Below, piece after piece: positions 15,880 to 23,863 of a stretch of 46,156 nt of DNA (its first letter is position 1; each line of letters starts with the position of its first letter). The DNA is from Deltaproteobacteria bacterium. Its GTDB lineage: Bacteria; Desulfobacterota; DSM-4660; Desulfatiglandales; B25-G16. Both the position numbers and the translations under genes were made by a program. The notes under the pieces were generated by a model that was not told where the DNA came from, ran no database searches, and saw nothing but the letters and a program-made list of their open reading frames with translations. The stretch spans positions 3,705,816 through 3,751,971 of the forward strand of contig CP070673.1 of NCBI GenBank assembly GCA_020351915.1, given 5' to 3'.

Positions 15880-16167
15880 ATGAATTCGGCAACTCAAACG
15901 TGGCGGCATCCTGGAGGTAAACTCAGGGAACTCGGGCCAGAAAGCCTTTCAGATAGCGAGCTTCTCGCTATTTTGATCTCCTCTGGCATCAAAGGCAGAC
16001 CTGCGGAAAAGATTGCGGAAGAGATCCTCGCCAACTTCGGCTCCTTCAAAGGAATGGCGAACCAGCCTTTGGAAAAATTCTCAGCATTTAAGGGTATCTC
16101 AAATGTAAAGACTATCCGAATTGCCGCTGCTTTTGAAATTGCACGCCGCCTGTCAAAGGAAGGGTGA
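15880..16167 (+). CDS. Stand-alone RadC N-terminal (helix-hairpin-helix) domain protein
   Basis: 95 residues corresponding to the first third of RadC/UPF0758 proteins: GGKLRELGPESLSDSELLAI and LISSGIKGRPAEKIAEEILA, then a helix-hairpin-helix-like end FSAFKGISNVKTIRIAAAFE. Full RadC is about 225 residues with a C-terminal JAB/MPN metalloprotease-like domain (HxHPSGDPTPS). That domain is absent here: the frame stops at 16167 and no MPN motif occurs downstream before the dehydratase. It could be a decayed radC or a genuine short paralogue. The clean start (GGGGG-AAAA-ATG) and intact frame favour a functional small protein. Confidence 0.8.
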   Translation: MNSATQTWRHPGGKLRELGPESLSDSELLAILISSGIKGRPAEKIAEEILANFGSFKGMANQPLEKFSAFKGISNVKTIRIAAAFEIARRLSKEG

Positions 16168-16189
16168 ATCAATAACGATCCAGGGTTGA

Positions 16190-17158
16190 ATGACAAGTGA
16201 ACCAACGATAAAACAGGTGAGAGAGGCTGCTGAAAGAATCAAGCCTTTTGTGCATTGCACCCCTGTTCAGACCTGTGCTAGCCTTAACCAGATGTGCAAA
16301 GCGGAGATATTCTTTAAGTGTGAAAACTTTCAGAAGGCCGGCGCCTTTAAGATTCGGGGGGCAACTAATGCGGTTTTTACCCTCAGAAATGAAGAGGCTC
16401 TGCACGGGGTGGCTACACACTCATCAGGCAACCATGGGGCTGCTTTGGCCCTTGCTGCCCGCTGGCGAGGGATTAAGGCATATGTGGTGATGCCTGAAAA
16501 CGCCCCCCAGGTAAAACAGGATGCCGTAGCTGAGTATGGCGGCGAGATCATTTTCTGCAAACCAACCCTTGCTGCCCGGGAGGAGGGTTTGGCTGAAGTA
16601 GTCGACCGTACCGGTGCCGTGTTTATCCATCCCTATAATGACTATCGGGTGATTTCGGGGCAAGGGACTGCTGCGCTGGAATTCTGCCAAGAGGTTCCAG
16701 AGCTTGATATCGTGATGACCCCGGTGGGCGGAGGTGGGTTGCTGAGTGGAACCGCTCTTACGGTTTCCGCACTTTCACCAAAGACCCAGGTGATCGCTGC
16801 AGAGCCTGAAAGGGCTAATGATGCATATCGTTCTTTTCGCGCTGGCAGAATCATTCCTTCAGATAATCCTGATACCATAGCAGACGGGCTCCGCACATCC
16901 CTTGGTGACCTCACATTTCCTCTCATAAGAAAGCATGTCAGAGATATCGTTACCGTGAGTGAAGAGGATATCGTGACGGCGATGCACCTCATTTGGGAGA
17001 GGATGAAGATAATCGCGGAGCCTTCAGCCGCAGTAACCCTCGGGGCATTGTTGCCCAAATCCCCTCAGTTCTCTGGAAAACGCATCGGGATCATTCTTTC
17101 GGGGGGAAACGTGGACTTAGCGCAGCTTCCTTGGATCGAAAAAACAGGAGAACAATAG
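16190..17158 (+). CDS. PLP-dependent threonine/serine dehydratase or racemase family enzyme
   Basis: 322 residues, fold type II. The Schiff-base lysine is in FQKAGAFKIRGA near residue 53, the phosphate/substrate loop in HSSGNHGAALALAA near residue 80, the glycine-rich cofactor-phosphate loop in TPVGGGGLLSG near residue 180 and the C-terminal ring contact in ILSGGNVDLAQLPW. No ACT domain is present, so it is not the feedback-regulated biosynthetic IlvA type. The GNVD...LPW ending resembles serine racemase, catabolic threonine ammonia-lyase or hydroxyaspartate ammonia-lyase; sequence alone does not choose between them. Confidence 0.87.
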   Translation: MTSEPTIKQVREAAERIKPFVHCTPVQTCASLNQMCKAEIFFKCENFQKAGAFKIRGATNAVFTLRNEEALHGVATHSSGNHGAALALAARWRGIKAYVVMPENAPQVKQDAVAEYGGEIIFCKPTLAAREEGLAEVVDRTGAVFIHPYNDYRVISGQGTAALEFCQEVPELDIVMTPVGGGGLLSGTALTVSALSPKTQVIAAEPERANDAYRSFRAGRIIPSDNPDTIADGLRTSLGDLTFPLIRKHVRDIVTVSEEDIVTAMHLIWERMKIIAEPSAAVTLGALLPKSPQFSGKRIGIILSGGNVDLAQLPWIEKTGEQ

Positions 17159-17193
17159 GAAGGCCCTGCATGTATCGTAACAGGGCAAACCAC

Positions 17194-18171
17194 TTATTTC
17201 TGGTTGCTTAAAATACTTCCCAAACTCAACTGGCTTCCCCTCATATATTCCTGGGCTGGCAGTCGCTTCTTTCCTGGTGTCTGTATCTCTCGAACACTCA
17301 CTACCCCTTTGCCGGTTTCTATCTCCAGGCCTCCCTGAGTCAAACCCCTTATCCGGCCTGGCACCAAACCGGTTTGTGCAGGACTCGCAAGGGAACATCC
17401 GTAGAGTTTCAGCATTGTTTTGTTATGATAAGTAAAGGCCCCTGGCCAGGGATCCAAACCCCTGATTAGCCCGCAGACACGTTCTGCCGGCCATGACCAG
17501 TCTAACATGCCCTGTTCCTTGGTAAGCTTTGAGGCATAGGTTGCAAGCGAATCATCCTGCTTTTTCTTTGTAACGCTTCCGTCCGCCAGCCCCTCCAGGG
17601 TCTTTACGAGCAATCCAGGTGCCAAAGAAGAAAGCCTATCATGCAACTCACCTGCTGTCTCTCCTTCCAGGATATCCACCTTCTGCTGCAAAAGCATGGG
17701 CCCAGTATCCATACCCTCATCCATAAACATGGTGGTAAGTCCTGTCTCCCTCTCGTTGTTAATAACGGCCCACTGAATTGGTGCCGAACCCCTATATCGA
17801 GGCAAAAGCGACGCATGAACATTGATTCCTCCCCACTGTACTGACCTCAGTACCTTACCGGGGATTATCTGCCCAAAGGCAACGACAACCAGAAGTTCTG
17901 GTTTCAGTGAAAGGAGGGCTTCTAGAAAGCTATCATCTAACCTTTCTGGCTGGAGTATTTCAAGGCTGCTCTCTTCGGCGAGCACCTTAACAGGTGAAGG
18001 GGTCAATCTTCGGCCTCTCCCCTTTGGTCTGTCTGGCTGGGTGACTACAGCAACGATTTCGTACCCTTCGTTTATGAGGGCTTCTAAGGTAGGAACAGCG
18101 AACTCAGGTGTTCCCATAAACATTATCTTGGGCCTTGATGAAAATGACTCATAAGAGGCTTCCGTATCCAT
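17194..18171 (-). CDS. fmt: Methionyl-tRNA formyltransferase
   Basis: 325 residues. It formylates Met-tRNAfMet with 10-formyl-THF before initiation. KIMFMGTPEFAVPTLEAL near residue 14 begins the formyltransferase domain; the catalytic region reads INVHASLLPRYRGSAPIQWA near residue 110 (the Asn and His of the active site) and METGLTTMFMDEGMDTGP follows. The C-terminal OB-like domain is present (WPGAFTYHNKTMLKLYG). The first 13 residues before PKIMFMG are an extension that overlaps def by 23 bp, a sign of translational coupling. Confidence 0.96.
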   Translation of the reverse strand: MDTEASYESFSSRPKIMFMGTPEFAVPTLEALINEGYEIVAVVTQPDRPKGRGRRLTPSPVKVLAEESSLEILQPERLDDSFLEALLSLKPELLVVVAFGQIIPGKVLRSVQWGGINVHASLLPRYRGSAPIQWAVINNERETGLTTMFMDEGMDTGPMLLQQKVDILEGETAGELHDRLSSLAPGLLVKTLEGLADGSVTKKKQDDSLATYASKLTKEQGMLDWSWPAERVCGLIRGLDPWPGAFTYHNKTMLKLYGCSLASPAQTGLVPGRIRGLTQGGLEIETGKGVVSVREIQTPGKKRLPAQEYMRGSQLSLGSILSNQK

Positions 18172-18670
18172 TATCGCCCTTTTTCATCAACTTATCTATC
18201 TTTTTCCTATAAAGATTTCTCTTGAGATGACTCACATGGTCAAGTATCAGTTTCCCATTCAGGTGGTCAATCTCATGCTGGATGCAGATGGCGAGCAGAT
18301 CTTCTGCCTCAATATCAATGAGTTTCCCATGCCTGTCCACGCCCTTCACCTTAAGGTATTTTTTCCGGGTAATCTTGTCCTGAAAGTCTGGTACGCTGAG
18401 ACACCCTTCTTCAAACTCTATCTTGTCCTCTGCCAAGACAATGGTAGGATTAATCAATACATTTAGATCCTTGCCTTTCTCTCTATAGTTGATATCAAAA
18501 ACAATAACCCTCTTTGGTACTCCCACCTGATTTGCAGCGAGACCTATGCCTGGTGCATCATACATAACCTTACCCATGTTATCTATGAGATTCTGAATTT
18601 CATCATCGATATTGACAACCGGTTCCGCCTGTTTTTTTAGGATAGGATCTGGATAGGTACATATCTTCAT
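18149..18670 (-). CDS. def: Peptide deformylase
   Basis: 173 residues. All three deformylase motifs are intact: GIGLAANQVGVPKRV near residue 41 (motif I), EEGCLSVPDF near residue 88 (motif II, metal-binding Cys) and CIQHEIDHLNGKLI near residue 130 (motif III, HExxH). It removes the N-formyl group from nascent chains in the cytoplasm. Def and fmt are in the usual def-fmt order and overlap. The lysine-rich C-terminus is a common ribosome-binding tail. Confidence 0.97.
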   Translation of the reverse strand: MKICTYPDPILKKQAEPVVNIDDEIQNLIDNMGKVMYDAPGIGLAANQVGVPKRVIVFDINYREKGKDLNVLINPTIVLAEDKIEFEEGCLSVPDFQDKITRKKYLKVKGVDRHGKLIDIEAEDLLAICIQHEIDHLNGKLILDHVSHLKRNLYRKKIDKLMKKGDNGYGSLL

Positions 18671-18764
18671 GGCACTAACTGTAATAAATGGTTATCTCCA
18701 TGCGCAGAGTTTAATCTAACTGCTTCCCTCACAAAAATCAAGCTGATATAGGCTCGGGTCAGGG

Positions 18765-18810
18765 TAACGTCAAAGTCCAGGGTATGGGTGCCTTTTTTTT
18801 GGTTATGCCC
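18765..18810. repeat. Dispersed repeat B, partial copy
   Basis: TAACGTCAAAGTCCAGGGTA, then TGGGTG, a T-run and GGTTATGCCC. This matches 45926-45972 at nearly every base. The opposite arm seen in the other copy (ACCCATACCC) is not found, so this one is truncated. The remaining 18671-19135 gap contains no supported gene; a 65-codon reverse frame over it shows no family features. Confidence 0.7.
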
Positions 18811-19135
18811 TTCGGGCAAGCTGTGATAGATTTAAACAACTCGCGCAAAGCGTTAGGTCTTTCCTTTTTTGCCCTCTGAGCCGAAAAGAGGAAAACGTTT
18901 TCCTCTGCGATCTCTGTGCCTCTAGCGAAGCAGGCGGTGAGACATGGCATGTTCACGTTACAGTAAAACCTGACATTAATCCGCCCGAAGTCTGGAGGAT
19001 AAATTCTAAGATCTTTGGTTATGAAGACACCTAGTGTCTTATCTTGACAACTGCCCCTCCTAAAACTATTCTGAGAACTAGGTTTGGGCTGATCATCACT
19101 AATTAACTCATTTCATTGAAGATACCCAGAGAACC

Positions 19136-19801
19136 TTGAGCATCGAAGACCTTAAACTACTAAGAGAGGGTGCCCATGAATTTGGGATTGAGCTTTCAGA
19201 AAAACAAGTATCCCTCTTTGCCCTGTTCCTGGATGGGCTATGCTTATGGAACCAGCGCATGAATCTCACAGGCATATCGGAAAGAAGAGAAATGATGATC
19301 AAACTCCTTCTCGATCCCCTCGTTGCACTCCCATATCTTCCGTCAGGTGGAACAGTACTCGATGTAGGATCAGGGGCTGGCATTCCAGGGTTGCCATTAA
19401 AGATCGCAAGAAAGGAGTTGGAGGTCCACCTTCTTGAATCAAAGGCAAAGAAGGTCAGCTTCTTAAGGGATATGATTAGAACCCTGAGCCTCACAGGCAT
19501 TGCAGCATATGAGGGTCGGGCAGAAAAAAGACCTACCCCTTCTGGCCTTTTTCCTTCCTATGATGTCGTAACTGCACGCGCCTTGGCTCCCCTCAGAAAA
19601 ACTGTCAGTATTTGTTCTCCCTATCTTACACAAGGCAGCATTTTAGTGACATTCAAGGGGTCAAAGGTTAACAAAGAAATTCAAGATAGCGAAGGATTAC
19701 TGGAGGGATTACATCTCGGGGTGAGCAAGAAGATTTCCTACCGCTTGCCAGAAACAGGGGGAAGCCGGTATCTCGTCATCCTGAAAAAGGAAACCAATTA
19801 A
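19136..19801 (+). CDS. rsmG: 16S rRNA (guanine527-N7)-methyltransferase RsmG
   Basis: 221 residues from a TTG start. The N-terminal helix pair LDGLCLWNQRMNLTGISERR near residue 31 and LLLDPLVALPYLPSGGTVLD near residue 57, with the SAM loop DVGSGAGIPGLPLKIA near residue 77, VHLLESKAKKVSFLRDMIR near residue 99 and VVTARALAPLRK near residue 142, are diagnostic for RsmG/GidB. It methylates G527 in the decoding-site region of 16S rRNA; loss gives low-level streptomycin resistance. In many bacteria it sits next to parAB; here it is about 14 kb away. UPF0047 follows 16 bases later. Confidence 0.95.
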   Translation: MSIEDLKLLREGAHEFGIELSEKQVSLFALFLDGLCLWNQRMNLTGISERREMMIKLLLDPLVALPYLPSGGTVLDVGSGAGIPGLPLKIARKELEVHLLESKAKKVSFLRDMIRTLSLTGIAAYEGRAEKRPTPSGLFPSYDVVTARALAPLRKTVSICSPYLTQGSILVTFKGSKVNKEIQDSEGLLEGLHLGVSKKISYRLPETGGSRYLVILKKETN

Positions 19802-19817
19802 ATAAGGAGACCGGGTT

Positions 19818-20234
19818 ATGGCAGTAGTTACCAGAGAATGTGAGATAGAGACGAGGGGCTTTAGTGATGTTCATGATATCACCCCGATGGTGACGAATTT
19901 TGTGAAAAAACTACCCTTCTCCGAAGGCTCTGTTACCATATTTGTTCCCGGCTCCACAGCTGGGGTCACGACTATCGAATTTGAATCAGGTGTTATTGAG
20001 GATTTGAAAGGAGCCATTGAAAGACTGATCCCGCAAACCATAGAATATAAGCATGATCAGAGGTGGGGTGATGGAAATGGCTTTTCTCACGTTAGATCAG
20101 CGATATGCAAAGCCTCTCTAACGGTCCCTTTTGTGGCCAATAGGCCGGCTACCGGCACCTGGCAACAGATTGTTTTGATAGATTTTGACAATAGGAAAAG
20201 ACACAGAAGATTTATACTGCAGGCGATCGGCTAA
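19818..20234 (+). CDS. yjbQ: YjbQ/UPF0047 secondary thiamine-phosphate synthase-like protein
   Basis: 138 residues, the full UPF0047 domain. IFVPGSTAGVTTIEFESGVI near residue 41, HDQRWGDGNGFSHVRSAICK near residue 74 with its conserved metal-site histidines, and GTWQQIVLIDFDNRKRHRRF at the C-terminus identify it. Members can show weak thiamine-phosphate synthase activity, but the physiological role is unsettled. The ATG has AAGGAGA upstream and lies 16 bases after rsmG, so they are likely co-transcribed. Confidence 0.92.
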   Translation: MAVVTRECEIETRGFSDVHDITPMVTNFVKKLPFSEGSVTIFVPGSTAGVTTIEFESGVIEDLKGAIERLIPQTIEYKHDQRWGDGNGFSHVRSAICKASLTVPFVANRPATGTWQQIVLIDFDNRKRHRRFILQAIG

Positions 20235-20321
20235 AAATCTCTGCTGCAAGTGATCATACGTCGGGAAGAGATAGGTGCTTCCTAGAAAGGGATAGGATCC
20301 TCTTCCAAAGGGTATGGAAGT

Positions 20322-20564
20322 TTATTTCAGCCGGTAGGTAATCAGGCCATGGTCGGTATCATAAGGGGAGACGCTCACCTGGACCCGGTCTCCAACAATT
20401 ACCTTGATCTTGTGCTTCTTCATTCGACCGGAAAGTACTGCGGTAACCTTGATGTCTTTGTCACACTCGATTTCCATGGTTCCTCCCCCCAACATCCGGG
20501 TGACTACGCCTTCTAAATGTATGAGATCGTCTCTACTCAATTCCTCCTCTTCTCCTCGTTGCAT
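20322..20564 (-). CDS. infA: Translation initiation factor IF-1, divergent form
   Basis: 80 residues, a single S1-type OB fold. IHLEGVVTRMLGGGTMEIEC, LSGRMKKHKIKVIVGDRVQV and SVSPYDTDHGLITYRLK align with the IF-1 core (SGKMR...I.I..GD.V.VE.SPYDL..GRI.YR). Compared with the usual 72-residue IF-1 it has an acidic N-terminal extension (MQRGEEEELSRDDL), and GRITYR is GLITYR. No ribosomal protein genes are nearby, so this may be a second infA copy; the normal copy would be in the spc region elsewhere. It is convergent with yjbQ. Confidence 0.85.
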   Translation of the reverse strand: MQRGEEEELSRDDLIHLEGVVTRMLGGGTMEIECDKDIKVTAVLSGRMKKHKIKVIVGDRVQVSVSPYDTDHGLITYRLK

Positions 20565-20742
20565 TTATTGTCAAATGACATAACCGTATAAGTTTGACAC
20601 AAAACACCTTTGATGTCAATAAGTTAGCTTCAGATATTTTGATACAGTGAAAATACAGTGCCTACCATGTATGTTGAGGCAAGAAATCTCATGAAAAGGT
20701 AGAGTGGTTTGATCCCAGTATTTTGACGAATAACAGAAATTT
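20565..20742. other. Divergent intergenic region infA/mobA, nothing recognised
   Basis: A 178-bp AT-rich gap between the infA start (reverse) and mobA start (forward). It should hold both promoters, but I see no convincing -35/-10 pair, operator palindrome or repeat of the families found elsewhere in the window. Confidence 0.4.
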
Positions 20743-21414
20743 GTGTATAAATCAATGGTAGTAAGAAACGACGTGGCTACTATGGGAAAGAATTCCGAAG
20801 AAAAAGGGCTTTACAGCCACATCACCGGTGTAATACTGGCCGGCGGATTGAGCAAACGGTATGGTCGGAACAAGGCCTTTCTTGAGCTTGACGGGATTCG
20901 ATTGGTCGACCGCGTCACAGCAGAAATGAAAAATATCTTTCGGCAGGTCATTCTGATTACCAATGAAAAGGACCACTATGAATATCTCGGGCTCCCTACC
21001 TTTGAGGACCTCATTAAAGGATTAGGTCCCATAGGAGGAATCTATACGGGGCTGATGAGTATGTCTGATCAGGCAGGGTTCTTTGTTGCCTGTGATATGC
21101 CCTATATCAACAGTCAATTAGTTCGGTATATGGTTGATATTAAAGATAATTACGCAGCCGTGATTCCCTTAGGAGCCTCCGGACCAGAACCACTGCATGC
21201 AATCTACTCCCAGTCCTGTTTGGGTGCCATCAAGGAGCTCATACACGCTCAACGCTATCAGGTCAGACTCTTCTACGAGCAAATATCAGTCAGATATGTT
21301 ACACAAGATGAAATCAGCAAATTTGTTCCCCCTCAGAGGGCCTTTCTGAATATCAACACACCTGATGAATTTGCCAGAATTCAACACGGTAACAAAACTC
21401 GAGTGAAAAGATAA
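20743..21414 (+). CDS. mobA: Molybdenum cofactor guanylyltransferase MobA
   Basis: 223 residues from GTG; in-frame ATGs at 20755 and 20782 are equally possible, since family members usually begin shortly before the nucleotide loop. That loop, VILAGGLSKRYGRNKAFLEL, is near residue 31. EDLIKGLGPIGGIYTGLMSM near residue 88 and FFVACDMPYINSQLV near residue 113, with the metal-binding Asp, complete the MobA signature. It transfers GMP to molybdopterin to form the bis-MGD cofactor of formate dehydrogenases and related anaerobic enzymes. wbqC starts at the base after its stop codon. Confidence 0.9.
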   Translation: MYKSMVVRNDVATMGKNSEEKGLYSHITGVILAGGLSKRYGRNKAFLELDGIRLVDRVTAEMKNIFRQVILITNEKDHYEYLGLPTFEDLIKGLGPIGGIYTGLMSMSDQAGFFVACDMPYINSQLVRYMVDIKDNYAAVIPLGASGPEPLHAIYSQSCLGAIKELIHAQRYQVRLFYEQISVRYVTQDEISKFVPPQRAFLNINTPDEFARIQHGNKTRVKR

Positions 21415-22101
21415 ATGATCCTCTCCACGTACCAACCTTTTTTTGCACCCTTCCCTGCATTCTTCCTAAAAGCTCATCTCGCCGACGTAATGGTCATTTT
21501 GGACGATGTCCAATTCCCCCAGAGAACAACCTGGCTAACCAGAAATCGGTTCAAAAACGAACAGGGAACCCTCTGGCTTTCTATCCCAGTATGGAGGAAG
21601 GGGTTGGGTCTGCAAACGATCAAGAATGTAAAACTATGCCTTGAGGGGAACTGGAGGAAAAAACACTTAACCAGCATAAAAACATCTTATGCCCATGCCC
21701 CGTATCTCGGAGATCATTTGAATTTCGTGAGTGAGATCTTTTCAGAAAGATTTGAGTACCTGATAGATGTAAATATGAGTATCATCCAATACCTGAAAAA
21801 ATGCCTAATGATTGATACGTCGCTGGTTTCGCTCTCTGATCTGGGTATTAGAGGCAAAGGAAATGAACTTCTCATTGAAATCTGCAGGAAAATGGGCTCA
21901 GCCGACTATCTGGCCCAGGTGTGTGCAAAAAAGTATCTGGATCACGGACTTTTCTCAAGGGCAGGGATAAAGTTGCATTTTTTTACTCCTCCCTCTCCTA
22001 TCTATCCCCAGCTCTGGGGTGAATTTATCCATAACCTTTCCGCCTTTGACCTCCTCTTTAACTGTGGCCCAAAAAGTCATGAGATCTTGGGTTTGGAATA
22101 A
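21415..22101 (+). CDS. WbqC-like family protein
   Basis: 228 residues. The WbqC family signature is at the N-terminus: STYQPFFAPFPAFFLKAHLA, then VILDDVQFPQRTTWLTRNRF and GTLWLSIPV. This family is found in O-antigen and other surface-glycan loci, but its activity is unproven. Here it follows mobA without a gap and is convergent with the GGR gene; no polysaccharide cluster surrounds it. There are no signal peptide or membrane spans. Confidence 0.88.
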   Translation: MILSTYQPFFAPFPAFFLKAHLADVMVILDDVQFPQRTTWLTRNRFKNEQGTLWLSIPVWRKGLGLQTIKNVKLCLEGNWRKKHLTSIKTSYAHAPYLGDHLNFVSEIFSERFEYLIDVNMSIIQYLKKCLMIDTSLVSLSDLGIRGKGNELLIEICRKMGSADYLAQVCAKKYLDHGLFSRAGIKLHFFTPPSPIYPQLWGEFIHNLSAFDLLFNCGPKSHEILGLE

Positions 22102-22106
22102 GGCCC

Positions 22107-23291
22107 TTAACGAGGGTACCTCAATGAAACGAAATTTGTCATCACCTCCTTTTTTGTTGCAAAATCTGCATTGAGCATAAAATCAGCTACTATCCTGACA
22201 AGCTTCTTTCTCAATCTTCTCTTCCAGGTCAGATAATCTATGTTACCAACGATCATCTCAGATATTATTTGCCGTATTGCTGTGCTCTTTCCAGCCAGCG
22301 CAGCCATGGCTTCAATGAATCCTGTTTGGTAGATATAGTCAAAGCCCTGAGACGCTTTGAGTAAGTTCCTACCGAAATGTTTCCTGCACAATCCCTGATA
22401 TAGGGGTACCTGGTCTTCTTTGATGCATGCAGCAAGAATTTCAGCTGAGTATATGGCATAATACATACCCTCACCGCTAATAGGGTCCACAAACCGGGCA
22501 GCATCACCAATCAAAGCCCAATTCTTAGAACAAATGCTCTGATCTTGAGGATCCTCGGCGGAAAAGAAGGGAATGTAAGCGCCTCGTATAGCAATTCCCT
22601 TTTTTTGTGTGGGATAATGTGCCTCAACAAAACTTAGCAACTTCTCTTTCACGTCACTGTACTTTTCCCTGGTGCATTCTTTGGCGACAATACCAACGGC
22701 CAGGCTATCAACCCGAGGAAATGCCCATAAATATCCCTCAAGATCAGGATAGAATTTGAAGGCGACAAAATCCCTTTGCACGCGCAGGAAACACTCTACG
22801 GCAAAGAAGTACTCTCCCTTTTCTAAAGGCGATTGCAATTTTTTCCTCGTTCTGCTCAGGGCACCATCTGCTCCAACCAGGATGTCGGCCCGGTACTCAC
22901 CACTTTCTGTAAAGATTCTCCAGCGGTCCCCCTCTAGAGCAAATGATCGGACTCGTTCTTTCCTGAAATGAGCGCCTGACTCTTGTGCCTTTCTGAGCAG
23001 AGCAGAGTCCAGATCAATCCGATTGAATATGGTTAATGGTTTACTTAAGTCTATCGTAACCATCCTGTCTTGTGGGGAAATGATAGCCGATTTCCAGACA
23101 ACCTTTCGAGGACAGGGAAGTTCTTCAAGCACAGGAAACTTTGCCGTGGCCTTATAGGTTATCCCACCGGCGCACAGTTTCTCATGGGGGGCCCTAAAAT
23201 CAAATATTATGGTATCTACACCATTTCTTGCTAAAAGATAAGACAGATAAGACCCACCAACCCCGGCACCTACTATGGCAACCTTATACAC
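22107..23291 (-). CDS. Geranylgeranyl reductase-family FAD oxidoreductase
   Basis: 394 residues. The FAD-binding Rossmann start VAIVGAGVGGSYLSYLLARN, the family's KLCAGGITYKA segment near residue 38, VGADGALSRTRKKL near residue 140 and the second FAD motif ALIGDAARFVDPISGEGMYY near residue 258 are all seen. Members saturate isoprenoid chains of lipids, quinones or pigments. The IspH-UbiA fusion about 13 kb away could be in the same isoprenoid-modifying pathway (inference). The extreme N-terminus supports the ATG at 23291. No transmembrane helix is predicted. Confidence 0.88.
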   Translation of the reverse strand: MYKVAIVGAGVGGSYLSYLLARNGVDTIIFDFRAPHEKLCAGGITYKATAKFPVLEELPCPRKVVWKSAIISPQDRMVTIDLSKPLTIFNRIDLDSALLRKAQESGAHFRKERVRSFALEGDRWRIFTESGEYRADILVGADGALSRTRKKLQSPLEKGEYFFAVECFLRVQRDFVAFKFYPDLEGYLWAFPRVDSLAVGIVAKECTREKYSDVKEKLLSFVEAHYPTQKKGIAIRGAYIPFFSAEDPQDQSICSKNWALIGDAARFVDPISGEGMYYAIYSAEILAACIKEDQVPLYQGLCRKHFGRNLLKASQGFDYIYQTGFIEAMAALAGKSTAIRQIISEMIVGNIDYLTWKRRLRKKLVRIVADFMLNADFATKKEVMTNFVSLRYPR

Positions 23292-23449
23292 GGCCTGTTA
23301 ACTCCCGTAATCGAATATGGGTAACCATCTTTGTTCAACTCATTTCTAAGAATTTATGTGCGCATTTGCAAGAGAAAACAGAAAATTGACCTTTTGTCAG
23401 TTTTTATTAAAATGGTATCTATAAACAACTTAGTTCGCTTCGCTCACAA

Positions 23450-23700
23450 TTGGAATGTTGGAACAATGGAACATTGGAATAGTGGGTTCTGGGAAGCTGC
23501 AGCAGTGGTTTATTGGCAAAACCCTATTGAAAAGGAAGTTAATAAAATGAGAAACTTGCATGTAAGATCATTATCTTTACCCCGTTAAATAAAAATGCCT
23601 GAATAGCCATATCTATAGACAATCTGAGGTTAATAATAATAGCATATTTCAATGATCACACTATTTAACGGGGCGGGCATTCCAGTATTCCATTATTCCA
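23450..23700. repeat. TGGAAT-type repeat pair and inverted repeat in the GGR-rtcA gap
   Basis: 23450-23485 is a short tandem-like array of TTGGAATGTTGGAACAATGG type units. Its inverted counterpart (CATTCCAGTATTCCATTATT) ends at 23700. Inside, CCCCGTTAAATA (23580-23591) and TATTTAACGGGG (23662-23673) form a perfect 12-bp inverted repeat 70 bases apart. The 23292-23805 gap holds no supported gene; an 85-codon frame runs across these repeats. Confidence 0.65.
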
Positions 23701-23805
23701 GGTGAGAGGCAGTACGCAACAGCCTCAAAAAACTCCTTTAATTTTAATATGTTGCAGAAATTCCGAGAAGTTAAGTTAACATGGCTGTTTAGGCAACAGC
23801 CCGTC

Positions 23806-23859
23806 TTGGTATGAACAGTATGGAGTGATCATTCAACTTCTAAGGAGGTCATGGCGGTT
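23806..23859 (-). mobile_element. MITE fragment immediately upstream of rtcA
   Basis: TTGGTATGAACAGTATGGAG ... CTTCTAAGGAGGTCATGGCG matches the reverse complement of the right arm of MITE copy 1 and the left arm of copy 4 (TTGGTATGAAGCATAGTGAG ... GTTCTAAAGGAGGTCATGGC). The outer terminal repeat (GTATCGTTCAAAAG) is missing, as is everything past the GGCGGTT position, so this is a relic. Its TAAGGAGGT lies 15 bases before the likely rtcA start codon. Confidence 0.72.
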
Positions 23860-23863
23860 CCCA

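Noticed and set aside
18759-18956. 65-codon reverse frame over repeat B
   Set aside because: Overlaps a dispersed repeat and shows no recognisable domain.
23331-23588. 85-codon frame in the GGR-rtcA gap
   Set aside because: Runs across the TGGAAT repeats; composition follows the repeats rather than a protein family.
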